Of a stretch of DNA of 64,000 nucleotides, positions 8,335 to 15,905 are shown in pieces; the first letter of the stretch is position 1, and every line of letters starts with the position of its first letter. This DNA comes from Gemmatimonadota bacterium. Its GTDB lineage: Bacteria; Gemmatimonadota; Gemmatimonadetes; Longimicrobiales; Gaopeijiaceae. Location: positions 620,001 through 684,000 of the forward strand of contig JAWKQO010000002.1 of NCBI GenBank assembly GCA_041390105.1, written 5' to 3'. The notes beneath the pieces are model-generated. The model was given only the letters and a program-made list of their open reading frames with translations. It searched no databases and had not been told where the DNA came from. The position numbers and the translations under genes were made by a program.

Positions 8335-10032
8335 ATGTCGCAGCGGTGGACACGCGCGTGGATCGTGCTGGCGGTTCTGGCCCTCCTCGCCGGGTGCGCG
8401 GTGCCCGATCCAGCGGACTGGGTGCTCGTGGGCGCGTCGGTGTTGACCGCTGATGAAGCGCTGCCAGAGGCGTCGGCCGTGGCCGTGCGCGACGGACGCA
8501 TCGTGTTCGTGGGCTCGGACCGGGACGCCGAGCGCTGGATCGGCGCCGGGACCAAGGTCGACACGCTCGAGGGGCGATCGGTGGTGCCCGGCTTCATCGA
8601 TGGACACGTCCACTTCAGCAGCGGATCGTCGCTGGTCCGAGGCGTGGACCTGACCGGCATCGTGGATCGGGCCGAGTGGGCACGGCGGATCCGTGCGCGT
8701 GCGGAAGAGCTGGGTCCGGGCGCCTGGATCGTCGGTGGCCGCTGGGATCATCTGCTCGAGCCCGGCGGGACCTGGCCGACGCGCGAGGAGCTGGACCGTA
8801 TCGCTCCCGACAACCCCGTCGCGCTCTCGCACATCGACGGGCACTACCTCTGGACGAACACGCGGGCCTTGGAAATCGCGGGTGTCGATGCGCGCACACC
8901 CGATCCCGCGGGCGGTCAGATCCAGCGCGATCCCGTCAGCGGGCGGCCCACGGGGATCTTGCTGGAGACGGCCTCCGGGCTCGTCCAGCGCCATATCCCG
9001 CCACTGACGCCGGAAGAGGAAAGGGCGGTGCTGCGCGAAACCCTCGCGTACGCCAATTCGCTCGGGCTGACCGGTGGCCACGACATGGGTGGGACGGATC
9101 AGCTCCGGAGATACGCGGACCTCGCGCAGACCGGTGAGCTTCCGCTGCGAATCTGGTACGGCGCCATGGCAAGGGCGGGCGAGGGGGACGACCTCGAAGT
9201 GCTCCGCGATTCGTTGGACGAACAGATGGCTGCCCTCCATGCGGCGCAGGGTCCGATGGTGGCCCTGGGCTACGTGAAGCTCGTCGCCGATGGAGTCCTC
9301 TCTGCCTGGACCGCAGCCTTGCTTGCGCCGTACGCCGACAACCCAGAGGCACGGGGCCTGCCGCGCATGGAGGCCTCCGCCTTGGAAGACGCGGTGTTGC
9401 GCTACAACCAAGCAGGATTCCCCGTCGCGGTCCATGCCATCGGAGACGGTGCCGTTCGCATGTCCCTCGATGCGATGGAACGCGCTCGCAACACGGTGGG
9501 TCCGCTGTCTCGACCCAACCGCATCGAGCACATCGAGGTGGTGGACCCCGCGGACGTCCGGCGTTTCGCCGAGCTCGGCGTGTTGGCCTCGATGAACCCG
9601 CACCACTGCATCACCGGGATCGACGTCTACAACCATGCGCGTCTCGGAGACGAGCGCGTGGCCTGGGCCTTTGCCTGGGGACGGCTCCGTGACGCCGGGG
9701 CGTCCCTGGTGTTCGGGAGCGACTGGGCGACCGCCCCGCTCGATCCGCTACAGCAGCTGTACGCCGCTACGGTCCGTGAGAAGCCGTCGGGTGGACCGGC
9801 GGGAGGATGGCATCCCGACAACAAGGTCACCATGCCCGAGGCTTTGGCCGCCTACACTCTGGCCCCTGCCCGCGCGGCCGGTTGGGACGCCGAGATCGGC
9901 TCCGTCACCGTGGGCAAGTGGGCCGACCTGGTGGTCCTGGATGGCACGCTGCCTCGGTCCCCGGACCGCTCACTGCTGGAGCTGCGGGTGGCTCAGACCT
10001 ACCTCGGGGGCAGCCTGGTCTACCAGCGCTGA
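8335..10032 (+). CDS. Amidohydrolase family 3 lipoprotein (YtcJ-like)
   Basis: 565 aa, start at ATG 8335 after GGGGAGGG. The N-terminus MSQRWTRAWIVLAVLALLAGC is a lipoprotein signal with the Cys in a LAGC lipobox. The rest is a full amidohydrolase-3: PGFIDGHVHFSSG (metal HxH), GGRWDH, a Lys in GYVKLVADG (position of a possible carboxylated Lys), HAIGDGA, RIEHIEV and FGSDWATAPLDP (metal Asp). The family hydrolyses exo-acyl or imidazolone-type amides; the true substrate of this lipid-anchored form is unknown. The C-terminus VGKWADLVVLD is the usual end of the family, so the gene is complete. Confidence 0.85.
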   Translation: MSQRWTRAWIVLAVLALLAGCAVPDPADWVLVGASVLTADEALPEASAVAVRDGRIVFVGSDRDAERWIGAGTKVDTLEGRSVVPGFIDGHVHFSSGSSLVRGVDLTGIVDRAEWARRIRARAEELGPGAWIVGGRWDHLLEPGGTWPTREELDRIAPDNPVALSHIDGHYLWTNTRALEIAGVDARTPDPAGGQIQRDPVSGRPTGILLETASGLVQRHIPPLTPEEERAVLRETLAYANSLGLTGGHDMGGTDQLRRYADLAQTGELPLRIWYGAMARAGEGDDLEVLRDSLDEQMAALHAAQGPMVALGYVKLVADGVLSAWTAALLAPYADNPEARGLPRMEASALEDAVLRYNQAGFPVAVHAIGDGAVRMSLDAMERARNTVGPLSRPNRIEHIEVVDPADVRRFAELGVLASMNPHHCITGIDVYNHARLGDERVAWAFAWGRLRDAGASLVFGSDWATAPLDPLQQLYAATVREKPSGGPAGGWHPDNKVTMPEALAAYTLAPARAAGWDAEIGSVTVGKWADLVVLDGTLPRSPDRSLLELRVAQTYLGGSLVYQR

Positions 10033-10151
10033 CCAGGGGCCCCCCGGTTTCCCGCGAGCCCCGCTTGGGTCTACGGCTCCTCCCAGGCCTCCGTTCGACG
10101 GGCTCCCAGGGGCTCTCCGTCCCCTTTGGGCACCCGGCGCCCTCGTGATCC

Positions 10152-10194
10152 TTGACGAATCTACCTATCGTTCAAATATTTAACAGTCGTTCAA
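10152..10194 (+). promoter_or_regulatory. Putative tetR promoter with repeated TCGTTCAA half-sites
   Basis: TTGACG (10152-10157), a 17-base gap and AATATT (10175-10180) form a possible sigma-70-type promoter in an AT-rich patch. The element TCGTTCAA occurs twice (10168-10175 and 10187-10194), 19 bases apart, overlapping the -10 region. CGTTCA-type half-sites are common in TetR operators, so autoregulation by the gene starting at 10210 is plausible but unproven. Confidence 0.45.
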
Positions 10195-10209
10195 TTTCAT
10201 GAGGACACC

Positions 10210-10830
10210 ATGTCTTCTCCCGACGCGGCCACCCTGACGCCCCACGTCCGCGACAAGCGGGCCCGCAGGCGCGCGCAGATCCTGCACGCCGCGCTGGAGG
10301 CCGTGCGGGAGAAGGGGTACCACGCCACCACTCTCGAAGACATCGCCGAGCGCCTGGGCATTCGAAAGACGGCGCTCTACCACTACTTCCCGGACAAGGA
10401 CAGCATCCTTTTCGCCTGCCATCAGGAGTCGCTTGCAGAACTGGATCGCCTGATCCGCGAGTCCCTCGCGTGCTGCCAGGGGCCGGCCGAGCGGCTGGCC
10501 TACCTGATCCGTGAGCACGTGCGCGTCATGACCGACACCCTCGAAGGCTCGCCCCTCGCCTTCGAGGTTCCCGCACTCTCGCCCGAGCTACGCGAAGAGA
10601 TCATCGCCGGGCGCGACCGCTACGAGCACGTGTTGCGCGAGCTCGTCACTGAAGGAATCGAGCGCGGCGAGTTTCGTGAGGTCGACCCCAAGATCGCCGT
10701 CTTCGGCATCCTGGGGGCGATCAACTGGATTGCGCGTTGGTACCGTCCCGAGGGCGAGTTCCACGCGGCCGAGCTGGGTGAGCAGTTCTCCGACTATCTG
10801 TTGCACGGACTGACGTCCGGGTCGGCGTAG
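10210..10830 (+). CDS. TetR-family transcriptional regulator of the benzoyl-CoA cluster
   Basis: 206 aa. The N-terminal third has the TetR helix-turn-helix: RRAQILHAALEAVREKGYH, then TTLEDIAERLGIRKTALYHYF (recognition helix region about residues 38-58) and the FPDKDSILFAC tail. The C-terminal half is the ligand-binding helical bundle. GAGG lies a few bases before the ATG. It is the first gene of the same-strand run ending with hemerythrin, with 56 bases to the Had gene, so it probably controls the run in response to an aromatic acyl-CoA (inference). Known regulators of this pathway in Azoarcus (BzdR, XRE type) and Rhodopseudomonas (BadR, MarR type) belong to other families. Confidence 0.85.
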   Translation: MSSPDAATLTPHVRDKRARRRAQILHAALEAVREKGYHATTLEDIAERLGIRKTALYHYFPDKDSILFACHQESLAELDRLIRESLACCQGPAERLAYLIREHVRVMTDTLEGSPLAFEVPALSPELREEIIAGRDRYEHVLRELVTEGIERGEFREVDPKIAVFGILGAINWIARWYRPEGEFHAAELGEQFSDYLLHGLTSGSA

Positions 10831-10846
10831 TCGGGGGGTCCGGGAC

Positions 10847-10862
10847 GCACGCCCGGGCGTGC
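10847..10862. promoter_or_regulatory. 16-bp perfect palindrome upstream of Had gene
   Basis: GCACGCCCGGGCGTGC reads the same on both strands and lies 24 bases before the chosen Had start. It could be an operator for the upstream TetR protein or, because it has no loop, a short processing stem. It does not resemble the TCGTTCAA elements before tetR. Confidence 0.35.
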
Positions 10863-10886
10863 ATGCCCCACGAAGGGATGGAAACG

Positions 10887-11942
10887 ATGAAGGCCCTCCA
10901 ATTGGTGACGCCTTCGGCGCCACTGGAGTTGCGCGACGTCCCCCGGCCGGTGCCGGGGCCGGACGATGTGCTGGTCAGGGTGGCGGGGTGTGGCGTGTGC
11001 CATACCGACATCGGTTTCTGGAGAGATGGCGTCCCTACGCGGGGCCCACTGCCCCTCACGCTTGGCCACGAGATCGCCGGAACCGTCGAAGAGGCGGGCA
11101 GCGCCTTCTCCCACCTCGTCGGTCGCGAGGTGATCGTGCCTGCCGTCATTCCCTGCCTCGAATGCGAGCTCTGTCGCTCGGGTCGCAGCAACGTCTGCCG
11201 TTCGCAGGTCATGCCCGGAAACGACATGGACGGCGGCTTCGCGGAGTTCGTGCGGGTGCCGGCCCGCGGTCTCTGTCTGGTCGAGGATCGAGCCGGGTTC
11301 GAGCTCGCCGAGCTGGCCGTCGTGGCCGACGCGGTCACCACCCCGTATCAAGCCATCGTCCGCAGCGGCCTCGGTGAAGGTGACCTGGCCATCATCGTCG
11401 GAGTGGGTGGGGTCGGTACCCACTGCGTACAGATCGCGCATGCCGTCGGCGCCCGCACCGTCGCGCTGGATGTCGACGCATCCCGCCTGGACGCCATTCG
11501 CGCCTTCGGCGCCGACGAGGTCCTGGATACCTCTGCGCTCGACTTCAAGACGCTGCGCCGCCGGGTCCGGGAGACGGCCTCCACGTGGGGAATTCCGGAG
11601 CACGGCTGGAAGGTCTTCGAGTGCTCGGGTCATCCCGCTGGACAGGAGACGGCGTACGGCCTGCTGACCTATGCGTCCACCTTGATGGTGGTGGGCTTCA
11701 CGCTGGCCAAGATCGAGCTACGGCTCAGCAACCTCATGGCGTTCGACGCGGCGGTGCTGGGGACGTGGGGATGCCGGCCCGAGCTCTATCCCGAAGCACT
11801 GGCACTGGTGACGCAGGGTCGCATCGCGCTCCGGCCCTTCATCGAGACCCACGCGCTGGACCGAGGCTCCGCCATCCTCACCGACGCCGCAGAGCACCGA
11901 TTGGCCCGTCGCGCGATCCTCGTTCCCGAGCGGGCACACTAG
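10887..11942 (+). CDS. had: 6-hydroxycyclohex-1-ene-1-carbonyl-CoA dehydrogenase
   Basis: 351 aa zinc-dependent, NAD-type alcohol dehydrogenase. The catalytic zinc site is C38 and H61-E62 (GCGVCHTD, GHEIAG); the structural zinc site is C90, C93, C96 and C104; the Rossmann loop is GVGGVG at 172-177. Start 10887 is preferred over Met codons at 10863 and 10878 because of a GAAGGGA site at the right distance. The family oxidises 6-hydroxycyclohex-1-ene-1-carboxyl-CoA to the 6-oxo compound in benzoyl-CoA degradation (Thauera Had, Azoarcus BzdX). The direct neighbour Oah is the next enzyme of the pathway, which makes the assignment strong. The Oah gene begins 10 bases after its stop. Confidence 0.88.
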   Translation: MKALQLVTPSAPLELRDVPRPVPGPDDVLVRVAGCGVCHTDIGFWRDGVPTRGPLPLTLGHEIAGTVEEAGSAFSHLVGREVIVPAVIPCLECELCRSGRSNVCRSQVMPGNDMDGGFAEFVRVPARGLCLVEDRAGFELAELAVVADAVTTPYQAIVRSGLGEGDLAIIVGVGGVGTHCVQIAHAVGARTVALDVDASRLDAIRAFGADEVLDTSALDFKTLRRRVRETASTWGIPEHGWKVFECSGHPAGQETAYGLLTYASTLMVVGFTLAKIELRLSNLMAFDAAVLGTWGCRPELYPEALALVTQGRIALRPFIETHALDRGSAILTDAAEHRLARRAILVPERAH

Positions 11943-11952
11943 GAGGAGAAGC

Positions 11953-13101
11953 ATGTCGCACGAGAGTCCCGTGGCGCTGGACATCGATCCTGGAAGCGCA
12001 CCCTCGGCCCTCAAGAGTCACACGCTCGTTCCCGAAGGTGACTTCACCGCGATCCGCTATGAGTTGCGGCCCGCCCTCGATCCGCGTGGTCGCGTGGCGC
12101 CGGGGCTCTTCAACGCCTGGATCGTGCTCGACAACCCCAGCCAGTACAACAGCTACACGACGGACGCCATCAAGGAGATCATCCTGGCGTTCCGGCAGGC
12201 GTCCATGGATCGCCGAGTGGTGGCCGTCGTGTTCACTGCCGTGGGAGACAAGGCCTTCTGCACAGGCGGCAATACCCGGGAGTACGCCGAGTACTATTCG
12301 GGCAACCCGCAGGAGTACAAGCAGTACATGCGACTGTTCAACGACATGATCGACAGCATCCTGCGTTGCGACAAGCCGGTGGTCAATCGCGTCAACGGCA
12401 TGCGGATCGGCGGAGGGCAGGAGATCGGCATGGCCTGCGACTTCAGCGTCGCCGTCGATACCGCCCGCTTCGGCCAGGCCGGTCCCAAGCACGGGTCGGC
12501 GCCCGACGGCGGCTCCACGGACTTCCTACCTCTCTATGTCGGCTTCTCCCGTGCGATGGAGAGCGGAGTGCTGTGCGAGACCTGGAGCGCCCACAAGGCT
12601 CTGTTCTACGGGCTGCTCAACGAGGTGGTGCCCTGCCTCAAGGTCGATGGCGAGTGGATCGCCAACCCCATGGTGGTGACCGACCGGATGGTGGGACCCC
12701 TCGGCACTCTGGTGTACGGCGATTTCAAATCCGGAGCCGAGCGGGACGCCGCCAAGCAGATCCTGGCGCGGGCCGAGACCGACTTCACCCGCCTCGACGA
12801 AGCAGTGGAGGCGCTGTGCACCAAGCTGCTCATGCTGATGCCGGATTGCACTTCCAAAACCGTGAACAGCCTGCGCAAGCACAAACAGCGTCACTGGGAC
12901 CAGAACTCCATCACCAATCGTGAGTGGTTGGCCTTGAACATGATGACGGAGGCTCGCGCGGGCTTTCGTGCCTTCAACGAGGGTCCCAAGGACAACCGCG
13001 AGGTCGACTTCATCCGGCTGCGCCAGCTCCTGGCTCTAGGACATCCATGGGACGACGACCTGTACGAGGCGATCCGTCCGCGGACGCACGAGAACGGCTG
13101 A
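11953..13101 (+). CDS. oah: 6-oxocyclohex-1-ene-1-carbonyl-CoA hydrolase (ring opening)
   Basis: 382 aa, longer than ordinary enoyl-CoA hydratases (about 260 aa), as expected for the Oah/BamA family. AGGAGG precedes the ATG. Crotonase-core motifs are visible: GDKAFCTGGNTREYAEYY near 98-115, NRVNGMRIGGGQEIGMACDF near 145-164, and GPKHGSAPDGGSTDFLPLY. The enzyme adds water twice and opens the ring to 3-hydroxypimeloyl-CoA. BamA is the gene used as a marker for anaerobic aromatic degradation, so this single gene already points to the pathway. It sits between Had and an SDR gene, 18 bases before the latter. Confidence 0.93.
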   Translation: MSHESPVALDIDPGSAPSALKSHTLVPEGDFTAIRYELRPALDPRGRVAPGLFNAWIVLDNPSQYNSYTTDAIKEIILAFRQASMDRRVVAVVFTAVGDKAFCTGGNTREYAEYYSGNPQEYKQYMRLFNDMIDSILRCDKPVVNRVNGMRIGGGQEIGMACDFSVAVDTARFGQAGPKHGSAPDGGSTDFLPLYVGFSRAMESGVLCETWSAHKALFYGLLNEVVPCLKVDGEWIANPMVVTDRMVGPLGTLVYGDFKSGAERDAAKQILARAETDFTRLDEAVEALCTKLLMLMPDCTSKTVNSLRKHKQRHWDQNSITNREWLALNMMTEARAGFRAFNEGPKDNREVDFIRLRQLLALGHPWDDDLYEAIRPRTHENG

Positions 13102-13119
13102 GACGGCGGCAGAGGCGTC

Positions 13120-13866
13120 ATGGAGCTTGGACTCGGCGGACGGGTGGCGTTGGTAACCGGGGCGGCCAAGGGAATCGGTCGGTCCGTCGCTGAGCGCTTC
13201 GCCCAGGAAGGGTGCCAACTGGCGTTGGTGGACTCTGACGAGGTCGATCTCGCCCGGGCCGCCCGGGACCTGGAAGCCTCGGGCACCCATGTGATCGCGG
13301 CCGCTGCCGATGTGCGGGACCTGAACCGAGCAGCCACGATCGTGGGCGACGTGCTGGACGCGTTCGGCCGTATCGACGTTCTGGTCTGCAACGCCGGGAT
13401 CACGCGCGACCGCGTGGTCTGGAAGATGGCCGAGTCGGACTGGGACGATGTGATCGACGTCAACCTCAAGGGTTGTTTCACCTACGCGCGGGCGGTGGCG
13501 CCAGTCCTTCGCGCCTCCGCGTGGGGTCGGATCGTGGCGATCTCGTCGATCAATGGGCTGCGAGGCAAGCTGGGGCAGTCGAACTACGCCGCGTCCAAAG
13601 CCGGCTTGATCGGGTTCTGCAAGAGCTTGGCGAGGGAGTTGGGGCGCTACGGAGTGACCGTCAACGTGGTGGCGCCCGGCATGGTGCACACGCCGCTCGT
13701 GGACGGACTCGCTCCCGACGTCGTCGAGCGCGCGCGCGGCGAGGCAGTGGACGGGCGCTTGGCGGAGCCGGACGAGATCGCGGACGCCGTCGCGTTTCTC
13801 AGCTCGGAGCGTGCCGCGCACATCACAGGCCAGACGCTCCAGGTGGACGGGGGCCAGTACATCTGA
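13120..13866 (+). CDS. Short-chain dehydrogenase/reductase in benzoyl-CoA cluster (BzdZ-like position)
   Basis: 248 aa classical SDR: TGAAKGIG nucleotide-binding loop at 13-20, NAG at 91-93, catalytic Ser142/143, Tyr156 and Lys160 (SINGLRGKLGQSNYAASK), and a C-terminal GQTLQVDGG tail typical of FabG-like enzymes. It lies between Oah and the hydratase. In Azoarcus an SDR gene (bzdZ, from memory) occupies the similar position. Possible roles are oxidation of 3-hydroxypimeloyl-CoA after ring opening, or an alternative to Had; sequence alone does not decide. A hairpin follows the stop. Confidence 0.7.
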   Translation: MELGLGGRVALVTGAAKGIGRSVAERFAQEGCQLALVDSDEVDLARAARDLEASGTHVIAAAADVRDLNRAATIVGDVLDAFGRIDVLVCNAGITRDRVVWKMAESDWDDVIDVNLKGCFTYARAVAPVLRASAWGRIVAISSINGLRGKLGQSNYAASKAGLIGFCKSLARELGRYGVTVNVVAPGMVHTPLVDGLAPDVVERARGEAVDGRLAEPDEIADAVAFLSSERAAHITGQTLQVDGGQYI

Positions 13867-13869
13867 AGG

Positions 13870-13886
13870 CCGGCGCCCTGCGCCGG
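13870..13886 (+). repeat. Intercistronic stem-loop before hydratase gene
   Basis: CCGGCG and CGCCGG (13870-13875, 13881-13886) flank a 5-base loop. It stands right after the SDR stop and right before the AAAAGGAG ribosome site of the next gene, so it may affect mRNA processing or relative expression inside the operon. There is no T-run, so it is unlikely to be a full terminator. Confidence 0.4.
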
Positions 13887-13902
13887 AAAAGGAGACAGCG
13901 GA

Positions 13903-14658
13903 ATGCAGCTCCAGACCAGCGTTGCGGACGGAGTCGCAAGGGTCGTGCTGGACGCTCCGCCGCTCAACATCCTGACCCAGGCGTTGCTCGCCGAGTTGCG
14001 TAAAGTCCTCGCGGACCTGTCGACCGAAGCGACCCTGCGCGTGTTGGTCCTCAGCGCCACCGGGAAGCACTTCTCCGCGGGCGCGTCGGTGGAGGAGCAC
14101 CTGCCTGAGCGGGCGGCCTCCATGATCCCGGAGTTCATGGATACCATCGAAGCCGTGCGTGCCTTTCCGCTCCCGGTCATCGCCGCGGTCCACGGTCGTT
14201 GCCTGGGAGGAGCGTTCGAGCTGGCGATGGCCGCCGACGTCGTGCTGGCGGCGGACGACTCCCTGCTCGGCGTGCCCGAGATCCAGCTCGGCGTATTCCC
14301 TCCAGCCGCGTGCCTGCAGTTGGGCCGCTGGGCTCCGCCGGGCCTGGCTGCGGAGCTGATCTTCTGCGGCTCGGCGGTCCGCGCAGGCGTGTTGGAGGCT
14401 GCGGGCCTGGTCCGGCGCGTGGTGCCCGGCGAGCAGCTCGCCGCGGAGGCCGCTGCGCTGGCCGCGAAGATGGCCGCGCACAGCAGCGCGGCACTGCGGG
14501 TCGCCAAGCGTGCGCTCCTCGTTGGCCGCGGGTGTGCCACTTCGGCGGAGCGGGACATCACCAGACTCTATCTCGATGACCTCATGGCGACCCACGACGC
14601 GGTGGAGGGTCTCCGCGCCTTCCTGGACAAGCGTCGCCCCGATTGGAGTCACTCATGA
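13903..14658 (+). CDS. dch: Cyclohexa-1,5-diene-1-carbonyl-CoA hydratase
   Basis: 251 aa crotonase-family protein. HFSAGASVEEHLPER near residues 57-70 (oxyanion-hole and acidic region with E64/E65) is the pattern I associate with dienoyl-CoA hydratases of benzoate degradation. HGRCLGGAFELAMAAD supplies the second oxyanion helix. It adds water to the diene made by benzoyl-CoA reductase, giving the Had substrate. The ATGA at its end overlaps the start of the reductase C subunit (14655), which indicates translational coupling. A general enoyl-CoA hydratase is the alternative, but the neighbours make that less likely. Confidence 0.85.
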   Translation: MQLQTSVADGVARVVLDAPPLNILTQALLAELRKVLADLSTEATLRVLVLSATGKHFSAGASVEEHLPERAASMIPEFMDTIEAVRAFPLPVIAAVHGRCLGGAFELAMAADVVLAADDSLLGVPEIQLGVFPPAACLQLGRWAPPGLAAELIFCGSAVRAGVLEAAGLVRRVVPGEQLAAEAAALAAKMAAHSSAALRVAKRALLVGRGCATSAERDITRLYLDDLMATHDAVEGLRAFLDKRRPDWSHS

Positions 14659-15824
14659 CCGGTACCGTGCTGCACCGCGACCTGCAGTCGACTCCGCTCA
14701 ACGAGATCCTGAGCGGATGCCGAGACCTGCTGGAAGACACCAGCTTCCCCACCGTGGCCGCCTGGAGGGAGGGGGGTGGAGCGGTGGTCGGACATTTCCA
14801 GGTGTACTTCCCCGAGGAGCTGGCCCATGCGGCGGGCGCCCTGCCTCTGCGGATGCGGGGTGCGCCGCTGGAGCCACAGCAAGCCGACTCGCACTTCGGG
14901 TCCTATCTCTGCTCCATCCTCAAGACCTCCCTGGAGGTCGTGCTGAGTGGCCGCGTGACCCTCGACCTCTTCGTCACGCATCCCATCTGTGACGCGGCTC
15001 GCAATCTGGCCGGCATCTTCGGCCGCAACTTCGAGTATCCCTGCCAGATCCTCTACCTCCCGCAGAATGCCAACTCGGCGTTCGCGGCAGAGTACCTCCG
15101 TGGAGAGTACGGCCGTCTGCTCCGCACCATCGAGGAGGTCACGGGAAGTTCGGTGTCCGCGGACGACCTGAAGGCGTCCATCGAGATCTACAATCGCAAC
15201 CGGGCGCTCTTGCGCGAGTTGTACCGCATCAAACGCGAAAGCCCCTGGAAGATCGCCGCCGACGAGGCGTATGCCCTCATGGCGGTGGGCAGTGTCATGC
15301 GACGCGAGGAGCACAACCGCCTCCTGGAGGCGACCCTTCCGAAGGTGGAAGCACGGGAGGCACGGCGCCTGGACCGCGTCACCGTCGTCTTCGAAGGCGG
15401 CTTCTGCGAGCAGCCGCCCCTCGATCTGCTCGGTGTGATCGCCCGCTCCTGCTACGTGGTGGACGACGACCTGCTTATCGGGATGCGCTGGCTTCTGGAT
15501 GACGTTCCCACCGATGGCGACCCATTGTTCAATCTGGCATACGCCTATCTGGAGCACTCCTCCTATTCGCCCGTGCAACACGACAATCGCAAACCGAAAG
15601 AGGAGATGCTGCTGAAGCGGGTGCGCGCGGCGGGAGCACAAGCGGCCATCGTCACCGCCGCCAAGATGTGTGAGCCAGGTCTCGAAGAGCAGGTGGCGTA
15701 CACCAAGGGCTTGGACGCCGCCGGCGTGCCGTACTTCGTGAGCGAGTTCGAGGAGAACATGACCAGCTTCGATCATCTGGAGATCCAGCTGGAAACCTTC
15801 GTCGAGAACCTGATGTTCGACTGA
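14655..15824 (+). CDS. bcrC: Benzoyl-CoA reductase, subunit C (BzdN/BcrC)
   Basis: 389 aa, start at the ATGA overlap with dch. It belongs to the 2-hydroxyacyl-CoA dehydratase D family, which holds a [4Fe-4S] cluster at the substrate site. Candidate cluster cysteines are C86 (GSYLCSILK), C112 (HPICDAARN) and the later Cys in KMCEPGLEEQ. Two other conserved-looking elements are AAGALPLRMRG and the closing FEENMTSFDHLEIQLETF. With the next gene it forms the catalytic half of the ATP-dependent reductase that converts benzoyl-CoA to the 1,5-diene. Members acting on 2-hydroxyglutaryl-CoA share the fold, but the surrounding pathway genes favour benzoyl-CoA. Confidence 0.9.
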   Translation: MTGTVLHRDLQSTPLNEILSGCRDLLEDTSFPTVAAWREGGGAVVGHFQVYFPEELAHAAGALPLRMRGAPLEPQQADSHFGSYLCSILKTSLEVVLSGRVTLDLFVTHPICDAARNLAGIFGRNFEYPCQILYLPQNANSAFAAEYLRGEYGRLLRTIEEVTGSSVSADDLKASIEIYNRNRALLRELYRIKRESPWKIAADEAYALMAVGSVMRREEHNRLLEATLPKVEAREARRLDRVTVVFEGGFCEQPPLDLLGVIARSCYVVDDDLLIGMRWLLDDVPTDGDPLFNLAYAYLEHSSYSPVQHDNRKPKEEMLLKRVRAAGAQAAIVTAAKMCEPGLEEQVAYTKGLDAAGVPYFVSEFEENMTSFDHLEIQLETFVENLMFD

Positions 15825-15860
15825 GCCCGCGCGGGCCCGATGAGGGAGACGGGAAGGGCC

Positions 15861-15905
15861 ATGAACGCGTGGGTGACCCGAGACCTCCTGGAGGTGGACG
15901 GATGA
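15861..15905 (+). other. 14-codon mini-ORF overlapping the bcrB start
   Basis: An ATG at 15861 preceded by GGGAAGGG opens 14 codons (MNAWVTRDLLEVDG), and its TGA overlaps the ATG of bcrB at 15902 as ATGA. The GGAGGT of the bcrB ribosome site lies inside it. A 12-bp palindrome GCCCGCGCGGGC (15825-15836) precedes it. It could be a coupling leader for bcrB or chance; nothing shows that it is translated. Confidence 0.3.

Noticed and set aside
13120..13866. SDR gene as FabG of fatty-acid synthesis
   Set aside because: It stands between Oah and Dch in the catabolic run, far from any fab genes; function is left open instead.
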